Shown: positions 53,749-61,917, counted from the stretch's first letter. The stretch: DNA of 64,000 nucleotides from CAYRJD01 sp965247395 (GCA_965247395.1 OZ252012.1:1178001-1242000), one strand, 5' to 3'. Made by a program: numbers and translations. Notes: generated from the sequence alone by a model not told the origin.

Positions 53749-54387
53749 ATGACAAACACTAAGGAAGCGGCCGACATTGAATTCTGGGTGGATCCGCTCT
53801 GACCATGGTGTTGGGTGACGGCTCGTTGGGTCGTCGATGAAGTCGCAACAAAGCGCAATTTAGATATCACGTGGCAGCCAATCAGCTTGCTGTTCAAAAA
53901 CAATCCGTCTAAGGATCAGCAGTATTACTCCGCTATGAAAACCACTCACGACATGCTGCGAGTGATGGAAGCGGTGCGCGAGGCCAAGGGCGACGCGCCT
54001 GTATTTGACTTGTATTGGGAACTGGGCACACGCATTCACAATGACGGCGACCTGACCTTTGACGTGGCCGACGCCTTAGACACCGTGGGACTGGATCGTT
54101 CGTTTGCGCAAGCCAAAGATGACGAAGCCTGGGATGAGATTGTGCGCAAGCGGATGCAGCAAGGACTGGAGCTGGTGGGTGAAGATGTTGGCACGCCGAT
54201 AATCGCTTGGGATCGTTCTGATGGTGATCGCATGGCTTTGTTTGGACCGGTGATCACCAAGGCACCCTCGGGCGATGAAGCTCTGAAATTATGGGACGCC
54301 ATGATTGATCTGGGTGATATTGACGGATTCTGGGAACTGAAGCGCACTAGGACACAGAGGCCCGACTTCGGAGACCGGCCTAGCTGA
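53749..54387 (+). CDS. Selenoprotein: DsbA-fold mycothiol oxidoreductase (Rv2466c-like)
   Basis: From ATG 53749 the frame reads ADIEFWVDPL, then TGA (53800-53802), then PWCWVTARWVVDEV. This matches the Rv2466c family, whose active site is FDPLCPWCW, so codon 18 (TGA) stands for the nucleophilic Cys and would be selenocysteine: U-P-W-C. Later family marks are present: RIHNDGDLTF, VGEDVGTPIIAW with the cis-Pro, and FWELKRTRTQRPDF. In mycobacteria the cysteine form is a mycothiol-dependent nitroreductase/oxidoreductase. A SECIS-like hairpin follows the TGA. Full length 212 residues with Sec. If TGA were a stop, a GTG at 53815 would give a 190-residue protein without its active site, which makes no sense for the family. 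Confidence 0.87.
53817..53835 (+). promoter_or_regulatory. Putative bacterial SECIS hairpin
   Basis: Stem GACGGC(U) with (G)GGUCGUC-type pairing, 6-7 bp including G-U pairs, five-base apical loop CGUUG with G as second base. The loop starts 21 bases after the TGA. Bacterial SECIS elements are short stem-loops directly downstream of the UGA with a G in the first two loop positions, which this meets. Fold made by hand. Confidence 0.6.
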
Positions 54388-54425
54388 TTGAGTAGTCTGA
54401 CAGCAGTAGGGAAATAGGGGTTTAT

Positions 54426-55640
54426 ATGCCAAAGGGCTCAACTTCTTCGTCTACATCGGGGGGCAAAACTGGTGGGACCCTGCTGGACGGGCTAACCATC
54501 GTCGACACCGACAGTCACTGGTCTGAGCCGTACGACCTGTGGACCTCGCGTGCGCCGGCGGCGTATCGCGATCGTGTTCCGGTAATGGCTGAGCGCAACG
54601 GTCGGCGGCGCTGGTGGTTTGACGGCAACATACCGATCGGCTTACCGATCGCTTCGTCAGTGGTTGCGCCCGACGGACAAAAGGTCAAAGGCACCGCGTT
54701 TTTTGATCTAGATAACGACATGGTTCATCGCGCCAGCTTCGATGCTCAGGCGCGGGTAGAGATGTTGGATCAGCTGGGTATTACCGCTCAGATCATGTAT
54801 CCAAACGTGGCGGGCTTCGGTAATCAGAACTTTCTCAAGTCGCCCGACGATGCGTTACGGCTGATCACTGTTCAGATCTACAACGATGCCCTGGTCGAGT
54901 TTCAAGACGAAACCGGTCAGCGGGTGTTCGGCATGGCGTTGTTGCCGTGGTGGGATCTTGACGCCGCTGTCAAAGAGATTGAACGCTGTCACGCAAACGG
55001 CCTGCGCGGGATCGTGACCTGTTCAAACCCCGAAGAAACTGGCATGCCTGACATGGCAACCCCGCACTGGGATCCGGTGTGGCAGGCGTGCACGGATCTA
55101 GCGATGCCTGTGAATTTTCATATCGGATCGTCCGAAGGCAACTTGGATTTCTACAGCAAGGCACCTTGGCCGTCGTTTGGAAACGAACTCCGTCTGGCGG
55201 TTGGTTCTGCAAGCCTGTTTATGGGCAACAGTCGCGTCATCGGCAACATGATTTACTCCGGCGTGCCGGAGCGATTCCCAGACCTGAAGTTTGTGTCAGT
55301 CGAGAGCGGAATCGGCTGGCTGCCGTTCTTCTTAGAGGTGCTTGACCACCAGATGCATGAAACCGCTCCGAACGAGCTGGCCGAACTCTCGATGCTGCCG
55401 TCGGAATATTTCAAACGGCAGTTCTACGGATGCTTTTGGTTTGAGCGTTCGACCGTGCGACCAACCGTGGAGTATTTGGGAGCGCAGAGCGTGATGTTTG
55501 AGACAGACTTTCCGCATCCGACCTGTCTGTATCCGCGTGACGATCACGATCTTGCCAAGGCCTTGGAGGGCATTGCCGCCGACGACCTAGAAGCAATCAT
55601 GTGGAGGAACGCAGCCGAGCTGTATCGCCTTGAGCTTTAG
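54426..55640 (+). CDS. Amidohydrolase-2 family protein
   Basis: TIM-barrel metal hydrolase of 404 residues. The first metal motif is VDTDSHWSEP, a later ligand probably HIGS in PVNFHIGSSEG, and the C-terminal Asp lies in MFETDFPHPTCLYP. This is the branch containing aminocarboxymuconate-semialdehyde decarboxylase-like enzymes, so decarboxylase or hydrolase are both possible. The first 20 residues are a Ser/Thr/Gly-rich lead. It follows the selenoprotein in the same orientation, 38 bases away. Confidence 0.87.
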   Translation: MPKGSTSSSTSGGKTGGTLLDGLTIVDTDSHWSEPYDLWTSRAPAAYRDRVPVMAERNGRRRWWFDGNIPIGLPIASSVVAPDGQKVKGTAFFDLDNDMVHRASFDAQARVEMLDQLGITAQIMYPNVAGFGNQNFLKSPDDALRLITVQIYNDALVEFQDETGQRVFGMALLPWWDLDAAVKEIERCHANGLRGIVTCSNPEETGMPDMATPHWDPVWQACTDLAMPVNFHIGSSEGNLDFYSKAPWPSFGNELRLAVGSASLFMGNSRVIGNMIYSGVPERFPDLKFVSVESGIGWLPFFLEVLDHQMHETAPNELAELSMLPSEYFKRQFYGCFWFERSTVRPTVEYLGAQSVMFETDFPHPTCLYPRDDHDLAKALEGIAADDLEAIMWRNAAELYRLEL

Positions 55641-55656
55641 CTATTTAGCAAAATAG

Positions 55657-56391
55657 CTATTTCGAGCTAGCTACCAGCCAAGCCAACCGGCGCTCGGCTA
55701 CTAGGCCCTGCGCCAGAGCCATATCAGACGCTGCCCTTTGGCAGTGCCGCAAGCGGCTTGTGAATAGTCGCCCGTGACTTCCCACGCCAGCGACTAGCTC
55801 GCTAGCCAGCTCAACGGCTCGCAATGGCAAGGCCTCAGGCTCAACTAGTTCGGTCACAATGCCGAGCCGTAGAGCGGTGGCCGCGTCAATGTCACGGCCG
55901 GTTAGCAATAGCGGCATCGTTGCATCGGCACCGATTACGCGCGGCAGGCTCTGCGTGCCTCCCGCACCTGGCAACATGCCGAGCTTCACCTCTGGCAAGG
56001 ACAGCGTTGCATTTGTGGCGGCGATTCGGATGTCGCAGTACAGCGACATTTCGAAGCCGGAGCCGAGGACGTATCCGTGCAGAGCGCAGAGCGTGGGGAC
56101 TGGCAGGTTGGCCAACGGCAGCCAGGGGTCACGATCCCAACGAATTCGGCGCGCTTGAGGGATCGACTCGGCGTTGCCGAATTCTGATAGGTCTGCACCG
56201 GCGCTGAAGTTCTTGCCCGCGGCGCTAAGCAGCAAGCAACGAACGTCCGGTATGTCGCGCACCGCGGTGACCGCTTCGATCAGCTGATCTCGCATCTCTA
56301 GGTCGTAGATGTTGAGGGGTGGGTGATCCAAGATGATGTGCGCCACGCCGGTGGCATCGTCAATATCTAGGTACAAGCGTTCTGTGTTCAT
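55657..56391 (-). CDS. Enoyl-CoA hydratase
   Basis: Crotonase with both catalytic glutamates: GSGFEMSLYCD and SLPEVKLGMLPGAGG. So it may be a true hydratase acting on enoyl-CoA in acyl degradation. I choose the ATG 56391 (MNTERLYLDID); 17 codons upstream are basic and unconserved. It is third in a minus-strand run with a CoA-transferase-like gene and another crotonase. Confidence 0.9.
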   Translation of the reverse strand: MNTERLYLDIDDATGVAHIILDHPPLNIYDLEMRDQLIEAVTAVRDIPDVRCLLLSAAGKNFSAGADLSEFGNAESIPQARRIRWDRDPWLPLANLPVPTLCALHGYVLGSGFEMSLYCDIRIAATNATLSLPEVKLGMLPGAGGTQSLPRVIGADATMPLLLTGRDIDAATALRLGIVTELVEPEALPLRAVELASELVAGVGSHGRLFTSRLRHCQRAASDMALAQGLVAERRLAWLVASSK

Positions 56392-56401
56392 ACAACTGTG
56401 C

Positions 56402-57814
56402 TCATGCGGCTTGCGGTGCTTGCGCCTGGCCTTTTTGGGCAAGCCGCACGAGCGGCTGAATGGCTTCGGCTAGCGAGACACGCCGGTATTGCAGGACGGG
56501 TCCGGTCGCGGTTGGGCAGTCTGTGGCGGTTGGTGGGTCGGTAGCAAGCAAATCGGTAGCAACCGAGCAGGCCAGCAACCCCGCCAAAGGGTCTGGGTAG
56601 GAGTAAGCAGGCACTCGTGGCCACGTGTGTGTGTTGCTGTCGGGGCTGGCAGTGCCAGGGCTGTTTGGTAAATAGCCGAGGCCTGAGGCTGCGTGAACGC
56701 CGGTGCCATAGGCAACCCAGTCACTCTCCGGAGAGTTTTGTGCAAACGCAGTGATCGCAAGCATGCGGAGCTTGGGTGCGTGGCGAGAAAGCTCGCTGGG
56801 CACCAAACCAAAGTTGGCTAGCGCCCGCGGAGACAGCGAGGTAACCAACAGGTCTGCGGTGCCAAGGAGTTGATCAAACTGGCACCGATCCTCCAGCAGG
56901 TCTAAATCCAGCTCGACTGTTTGCTTAGCGGAGTTGAGCGGCTGGTACATGGGTGATTCGCTCAGGCCATCTGGACGCTTGGCGCAGGTGATCTTGGTTA
57001 CCTGAGCACCGGCCCTGGCAAGCAGTTGGGTGCACAACGGACCCGCCCAGATAGATGTGAGGTCTATTACTACCGCGCCAGCGACACTGGCGCTAGAAAC
57101 CACCGCGCCAGCGACACTGGCGCTAGAAACCACCGCACCGGCAACTACTTCTGCTCCAGCAACGCTGGCTGGATCATTGCCCGCTTGACGGTTGCTAGCT
57201 GCCGAACGCCTGCCAGCTACCGCACAATCGTCGACAGAATAGCTAGCACCAGAACTACTATCGGCAGAAAGATTGGCGCCAGAGCAATCAACTGCAGGCA
57301 AGCGCCGATATGGCGTCACCGCTAGGCGCCACTGCTGCGCCGCGCTAGCTACAGCCTCAACATCAGGTTCGTTGGCAACGGTTTTTGCAAAGCGCTGCCA
57401 GGTTGGACCGTCTTCGGGACCGAGATCAACACACAGCGCGCCCTGTCCCCCATCATCTTGTCCCCCATCACCTGTTCCCAAATCATCTGCCCCCGCTCTG
57501 CGGGGTAACTCATTATCTGTCCCTGCTTTGCCGGGTCCCCACATGACTGGGTCGGCTGGGCTGGATTGGCTGGCTTGCACTGGCGACAGCAGTCGCGGCA
57601 TGTCAATCCATCTCCTTGCACCCCAGCTCCTTGCATCGCCCGACGGCTCACCCGACAATGCTGGCTCCTCCAGCTCTCCAAATGGCGCCGGTTCTCCAGC
57701 CAGCACGGGCTCCTCCGCCGGTGCTGGAAATCGTCCCAGCCGGTTGCTTATCTCGGCGCTAAGTCGGTCACCCAGCTCAAACAGCCCAGGCGGCAGCCAG
57801 CCTGTTTCTGTCAT
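56402..57814 (-). CDS. Divergent CaiB/BaiF-like protein, catalytic Asp missing
   Basis: 470 residues, but the recognisable CoA-transferase unit begins only near residue 245 (VVIDLTSIWAGPLCTQLLAR, AGAQVTKI). It lasts about 220 residues, half a normal enzyme. At the position of the catalytic Asp it has Gly (DWVAYGTGVHAASG). The N-terminal 240 residues hold Gly/Ala/Asp repeats and three SSASVAGAVV-type units, with an island near 130-170 (DLGPEDGPTWQRFAK). It is probably not an active transferase, possibly a partner. It overlaps the following crotonase by 4 bases. Confidence 0.7.
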   Translation of the reverse strand: MTETGWLPPGLFELGDRLSAEISNRLGRFPAPAEEPVLAGEPAPFGELEEPALSGEPSGDARSWGARRWIDMPRLLSPVQASQSSPADPVMWGPGKAGTDNELPRRAGADDLGTGDGGQDDGGQGALCVDLGPEDGPTWQRFAKTVANEPDVEAVASAAQQWRLAVTPYRRLPAVDCSGANLSADSSSGASYSVDDCAVAGRRSAASNRQAGNDPASVAGAEVVAGAVVSSASVAGAVVSSASVAGAVVIDLTSIWAGPLCTQLLARAGAQVTKITCAKRPDGLSESPMYQPLNSAKQTVELDLDLLEDRCQFDQLLGTADLLVTSLSPRALANFGLVPSELSRHAPKLRMLAITAFAQNSPESDWVAYGTGVHAASGLGYLPNSPGTASPDSNTHTWPRVPAYSYPDPLAGLLACSVATDLLATDPPTATDCPTATGPVLQYRRVSLAEAIQPLVRLAQKGQAQAPQAA

Positions 57815-58575
57815 CTTCCGGCGAAATCGGGCGGTCGCTTGTCAAAGAACGCAGCAAGACCTTCCTCACGATCTTGCGTCGCCGCCAGCTGATGGTTGAG
57901 ATCGCCTTCCAGTCGCAGTCCTTGCGCCAAGCCCTGCTCCATCCCGCGCGCAACCGCCTCCTTCGCAAACTCCAATGCCAGCGGTGCCGCGCCGGCTAAC
58001 TGCACCAGCAACCGCTCAAGAGCGGCATCTAAATCATCAGCCAGTTCATGCACCAGCCCCCACTGCTGCGCGGTCTGTGAGGAAATCTCCGTGCCCAGCA
58101 AGAGCATCGAGTTAGCCCGCCCCGCTCCTATCGCACGAGGTAAACGTTGCGTTCCACCCCACATCGGCAAGAGACCGCCAACCGCTTCGGCCATTGAGAA
58201 ACGCGCCGAGCTATCGCAAAGGCGCAGATCGCAAGCCAGAGCCATCTCCAACCCAACCGAAGCGCATTCACCGCTGATCACACAAATTGTGGGGCCGCGC
58301 ACGGCAGCTATGGCCGCCGCTGGGTCAGGCGTTATGTCAACCGGGTCAAAGCCGAGGCCGGTGCAAAAATCTGTGCCCGGTTCGTTGCGAACCACAACAA
58401 TCGCCGGCTCTCGCCTTTCACGCGTCTCAACACAGGTCTCGCTGATGGTGCGCGCTTGGCGCGCACTTAGCTCCCCACCGCCAATAGTTATGCGTGTGAT
58501 AGCGCTAATCGGCGAACCTAGTCGGCTGACTTGGTCTTCTTGGGCTCTTGTAGCTCCATGTCCTTGCCATTGCAC
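57811..58575 (-). CDS. Enoyl-CoA hydratase family protein
   Basis: Crotonase with both glutamates in place: SVGLEMALACD and SMAEAVGGLLPMWGG. The ATG at 58575 is the only standard start before the fold, but it overlaps the small gene upstream by 58 bases and its first 20 residues look non-native. A non-standard start near residue 24 is possible. The family end FFDKRPPDF is present. It is part of the three-gene minus-strand set. Confidence 0.85.
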   Translation of the reverse strand: MQWQGHGATRAQEDQVSRLGSPISAITRITIGGGELSARQARTISETCVETRERREPAIVVVRNEPGTDFCTGLGFDPVDITPDPAAAIAAVRGPTICVISGECASVGLEMALACDLRLCDSSARFSMAEAVGGLLPMWGGTQRLPRAIGAGRANSMLLLGTEISSQTAQQWGLVHELADDLDAALERLLVQLAGAAPLALEFAKEAVARGMEQGLAQGLRLEGDLNHQLAATQDREEGLAAFFDKRPPDFAGR

Positions 58576-58763
58576 TGCAAAACCACTGCGCCGGGCTTGG
58601 TTACTAACACCTCAATGCCGGAATCTTCGTCTTGGTAGCGCTTGCCGACCTTTATGTCTCCTCCGTCAGCAGCCGATACGTCACCCTCTCCACCCTTGGT
58701 AACGATTACCTGCACACCACCGTCAAATTCAAGTCGTGCGCCCGCCTTGATTGTCCCAGCCAT
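58518..58763 (-). CDS. Small protein, two tandem desulforedoxin-like units without cysteines
   Basis: 81 residues. The second half, KVGKRYQDEDSGIEVLVTKP and following, has the shape of the desulforedoxin/rubredoxin-knuckle family (VGKRYxCxxCGxEVxVTKxG...CCGxxM), but the ligands have become Asp, Ser and Gln, leaving only one Cys. The first half (KAGARLEFDGGVQVIVTKGG) aligns to it, so it is a tandem pair. Probably a structural or regulatory remnant that no longer binds iron. An RNA-level GAAAGGGA stands before the ATG. Confidence 0.7.
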   Translation of the reverse strand: MAGTIKAGARLEFDGGVQVIVTKGGEGDVSAADGGDIKVGKRYQDEDSGIEVLVTKPGAVVLQCNGKDMELQEPKKTKSAD

Positions 58764-58889
58764 AGTTCATGTCCCTTTCAAGATCTTGTCTTGTTTCTGC
58801 CCGGCAGCCTATTACCTAGCAACTATTAACTAACAACTAATACCCAGCAGCTATTACCTAGCAAGGTTCCCAGTCATAAGCTTTGGGCC
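58764..58889. repeat. Divergent spacer with repeats
   Basis: ATTACCTAGCAACTATTAA-type units recur three times near 58808-58865. AT-rich compared with the genes. Promoters for both flanking genes are expected here but cannot be set. Confidence 0.4.
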
Positions 58890-59843
58890 GTGACGCTAGA
58901 GCCGCAGGCCACCGACCTGATCGCAATGATAAACGACCTTAATCAGCCGACCTTTCCCGAGGTCGGCCATGAGAAGGCTCGCATTGGGTTTGAAAAGAAC
59001 GCAACGAGCAGCGTGTTTACCGAGGTCGGTTCGGTAACCGATGAGGTGATACCCGGACCCGACGGCAACGACCTAGCGGTGCGGATCTACACGCCAACTT
59101 CCGAAGCGCGCGGCGGACAGAGCAGAGGGCCCGGTCTTGTCTATTTCCATGGCGGTGGGTGGGTGGTCGGCAACATCAACACTCACGATGGTGCGTGCCG
59201 GATGCTGACCCAGTTCGCAGGAGCGGTAACGGTGTCGGTTGATTACCGGCTTGCGCCCGAGCATCGTTTTCCTGCCCCAGCCGATGACTGCTATGCAGCG
59301 ACCGAATGGGTGCTAGCTAATGCGGAACGGCTCAGCATTGATCCAAACGCACTTGTGGTCGGTGGAGACAGCGCTGGGGGCAACCTGGCAGCCGCAGTGG
59401 CTCTGATGTGTCGCGACCGCGGCGGGCCGTCGCTGGCGATGCAACTGCTGATCTACCCGGTGACCGATTTTGATAGAGACACGCAATCAATGCGCGACAA
59501 CGCAGAGGGGTACCTGCTGACCAAGACCACTATGCGTTGGTTTGATGATCTGTACTTGCCTGAAAAAAACCGCGAGCAGGCGGCTGCCGATCCCTATGCC
59601 GCTCCGCTGCGGGCTACTGAGCTAGCGGGACTTGCGCCCGCCCTGGTGATCGTGGCCGGCCACGATCCGTTGCGCGACGAGGGCGTGGCGTATGCCAACA
59701 AGCTGTCTCAAGCCCAAGTGCCGACAACGCTGTTGGAATACCCAGGACAGTTCCACGGGTTCTTTTCTATGACGAAGTTCTTAGATCAGGCGACCCAAGC
59801 CAACTATCTAGCCAGCGCGCTTATTAGGAGCGCTGCCTGTTAG
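58890..59843 (+). CDS. Alpha/beta hydrolase, HSL-type esterase
   Basis: Hormone-sensitive-lipase-like esterase of 317 residues. The oxyanion motif is YFHGGGWVVG, nucleophile GDSAGGNLAAA, catalytic Asp in VAGHDPLRDEG and His in QFHGFFSM. GTG start. Substrate probably a short ester. It converges with the dodecin gene. Confidence 0.92.
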   Translation: MTLEPQATDLIAMINDLNQPTFPEVGHEKARIGFEKNATSSVFTEVGSVTDEVIPGPDGNDLAVRIYTPTSEARGGQSRGPGLVYFHGGGWVVGNINTHDGACRMLTQFAGAVTVSVDYRLAPEHRFPAPADDCYAATEWVLANAERLSIDPNALVVGGDSAGGNLAAAVALMCRDRGGPSLAMQLLIYPVTDFDRDTQSMRDNAEGYLLTKTTMRWFDDLYLPEKNREQAAADPYAAPLRATELAGLAPALVIVAGHDPLRDEGVAYANKLSQAQVPTTLLEYPGQFHGFFSMTKFLDQATQANYLASALIRSAAC

Positions 59844-59905
59844 AGGCCCTGGCCGCTAGAGGCACCGTCTGTTGACAGGTCTGCCAGCTAGAGACCACGC
59901 TTGTG

Positions 59906-59926
59906 GCTAGCCCTACGCGGGCTAGC
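59906..59926. terminator. Strong hairpin between convergent genes
   Basis: Perfect 8-bp stem GCTAGCCC/GGGCTAGC with loop TACGC, between the convergent esterase and dodecin genes. No T-run on either strand; placement and strength suggest a shared terminator. Confidence 0.5.
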
Positions 59927-59933
59927 TCAGCCG

Positions 59934-60140
59934 CTATACCTCGTGCTTGAACGACAAACGCACCTTGGTGCGATAGGCGGTGATCGCTCCCTCATCGATC
60001 ACCACGTCTTGTTCAATCACCTCAGCTACCCGCAGGTCGCGCAGGGTTTTTGAAGCCTCGTTCACGGCGTTTGCCGTAGCTTGCTCCCACGATTTATCGC
60101 TTGTACCAATCAGCTCAATGACGTTGTAAACGCTGCTCAC
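59934..60140 (-). CDS. Dodecin flavoprotein
   Basis: 68-residue flavin-storage protein that forms a hollow dodecamer. SSVYNVIELIGTSDKSWEQA is the dodecin opening with the conserved Trp that stacks on flavin; RVAEVIEQDVVIDEGAITAY and YRTKVRLSF complete it. I choose GTG 60140 because AAGGAG lies 5-6 bases before it. Divergent to a gene carrying a second dodecin domain. Confidence 0.93.
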   Translation of the reverse strand: MSSVYNVIELIGTSDKSWEQATANAVNEASKTLRDLRVAEVIEQDVVIDEGAITAYRTKVRLSFKHEV

Positions 60141-60223
60141 TGCAACTCCTTTTTGCGGCCTCTTGTTTCGTTTTTGCAAAGAGGTTGTGCGTAGTATGGC
60201 ACCAACCAACTACGGAGCGCTAA

Positions 60224-60997
60224 GTGGACGAAGCCCCCGCGTCAAGCACATATGCGGTAGAAAAACTAGTAACGATCGTTGCTGCCAGCCCAGTCTCCTG
60301 GGAGAATGCGGCGCAAATCATCATCGCTGAGGCAACCAAAACCATTCGTGACTTACATGTCGCACATGTGGTTCAGCGCGATGTGGTGCTATCCGAAGGC
60401 GCCATCGCTATGTATCGCATCAAGCTGCGGCTGGCATTTCGCATGGACCGTCGTCGCCCCTCTCTCACGCCTGGCGAGTCAGACGTAGAAGTAAGCCGGT
60501 GGCTAATAGTGACGAACCAAACGTTGGGTACCGGCGAGGTTGTGGCCGAGGCTGAGCGACTGTCGGCCTTGGGAGCCTGCGAGTTCCATCTACTGGTACC
60601 GGCGACGATGTCGCAGAGCTATGCGCGCTCAAGACGGATGTCTATGTTGGCGGCAGATCCGGTGACCGGCATTCCATCTGAGATGCTGCAAGCGGGCGCC
60701 GATTTCTTGGGTCCGGACACCGAAGGTCAGGAAAAAGCACGTAAACGACTAGAAGCGCAAGTAGAGAAGCTCAATAAATCCTCCTACGACGTAACCGCTG
60801 AGATAGGTGACCCTGATCCCGTCAGAGCAATCACGTCCGTGCTAGGCCGCGCCAGCTTTGACGGCATCATCTTGTCAACCCTGCCTCCTGGTATCTCTCG
60901 TTTTGTAAAGGGCGACCTGCCTAGTCGTGTGAAACGCATTTCTGACCTGCCTGTGACCTATTTACCCGGCAAAGTGCCTGAGGATGAAGACCTCTAG
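60224..60997 (+). CDS. Dodecin domain fused to a stress-type alpha/beta domain
   Basis: Residues 1-70 are dodecin-like (AVEKLVTIVAASPVSWENAA ... VVLSEGAIAMYRIKLRLAF) with the flavin Trp retained. From about 85 a second domain begins, WLIVTNQTLGTGEVVAEAER, with DPDPVRAITSVLGRASFDGI and ILSTLPPGISRFVKGDLPSR. This resembles the universal-stress-like domain widespread in actinobacteria. The fusion is unusual and suggests a flavin shell decorated with a second domain. GTG start with GGAG 7 bases upstream. Divergent from the stand-alone dodecin, 83 bp apart. Confidence 0.82.
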   Translation: MDEAPASSTYAVEKLVTIVAASPVSWENAAQIIIAEATKTIRDLHVAHVVQRDVVLSEGAIAMYRIKLRLAFRMDRRRPSLTPGESDVEVSRWLIVTNQTLGTGEVVAEAERLSALGACEFHLLVPATMSQSYARSRRMSMLAADPVTGIPSEMLQAGADFLGPDTEGQEKARKRLEAQVEKLNKSSYDVTAEIGDPDPVRAITSVLGRASFDGIILSTLPPGISRFVKGDLPSRVKRISDLPVTYLPGKVPEDEDL

Positions 60998-61051
60998 AGC
61001 AAAAACTCACCGGTTGCGCACTGGGCACTGCCTAGACAAGGAGGACTCGTG

Positions 61052-61870
61052 ATGGAATCACGCAGTTATCAGCAACGCCATGAAGCCGCGAACGATGTGT
61101 TCGCCGGATTCACCGCAGGCAAAGGCGACGCCGAACGAGCCTCACTAGCTATGACCCGCAGTTTGGGCGCGTTAGGGACGTTCGCTTTCGACGTTGTGAT
61201 GGGCGATGTGTGGTCACGGCCGCAGCTATCACGGCGCGATCGCAGCCTGATCGTGGTGTCTGTGCTGGCGGCTATCGGATCGAGTGAAGAGCTGTCGTTT
61301 CACACCGAAACCGCCTTGAACCACGGCATGACCCGCACCGAGATTGAAGAGGTGGTGCTGCTCCTAGCGGTTTACGCCGGTTATCCCAAAGCAATGATGG
61401 CTACGCGCGTGGTTGATGATCGGTTTCGTTCGATCGACGGCGTCGAGCGGCTACCGGAGCGTGAAGCCGCTGCAAAACTCAGCGACGCTGAACGTCGCGT
61501 CGCTGGCGCAGAAGTTCGTCAAACCATGACCGCCGGACATGCCGACAAGGATCCTGATGCCGACATGGCTGCATTGATTGAACGGCTTGGTGAGGTCGGA
61601 CGGATCGCATACCAATGGGCGTTCGGTGATGTGTGGTCGCGGACGCAGCTATCACGGCGCGATCGCAGCGTGGCAGTGATCTCTATTCTCACTGCGCTGG
61701 GCCTTACCAACGAGCTGGCCTTTCATATTCCTGCTGGACTTAATCACGGGCTGAGCCGTACAGAGATCGAAGAGATCATGGTGCAGATGACGATCTACGG
61801 CGGGGTGCCACGCGCAGTCGAAGGGGTCCATGCCATGCGTGACGCGTTCAGCAAACTAGACACGCAATAA
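61052..61870 (+). CDS. Carboxymuconolactone decarboxylase-family protein, two CMD domains
   Basis: 272 residues made of two CMD repeats. The first holds GDVWSRPQLSRRDRSLIVVS and ALNHGMTRTEIEEVV; the second GDVWSRTQLSRRDRSVAVIS and GLNHGLSRTEIEEIM. No CxxC is present, so it is not an AhpD-type peroxidase reductase; a lactone decarboxylase or related reaction is more likely. A strong GGAGG stands before the start. The two halves still share runs of identical DNA near 61210 and 61630. Confidence 0.88.
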   Translation: MESRSYQQRHEAANDVFAGFTAGKGDAERASLAMTRSLGALGTFAFDVVMGDVWSRPQLSRRDRSLIVVSVLAAIGSSEELSFHTETALNHGMTRTEIEEVVLLLAVYAGYPKAMMATRVVDDRFRSIDGVERLPEREAAAKLSDAERRVAGAEVRQTMTAGHADKDPDADMAALIERLGEVGRIAYQWAFGDVWSRTQLSRRDRSVAVISILTALGLTNELAFHIPAGLNHGLSRTEIEEIMVQMTIYGGVPRAVEGVHAMRDAFSKLDTQ

Positions 61871-61917
61871 CCCTGAGCGCTGGCGGCGCTAGCCCAGCAC
61901 TAACCCGAGGCGCTGAG

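Noticed and set aside
53815..54387. Reading the DsbA-like gene as a 190-residue protein starting at GTG 53815
   Set aside because: It drops the active-site segment that is preserved in frame upstream, and there is no ribosome-binding site before that GTG. The Sec reading explains all of the sequence.
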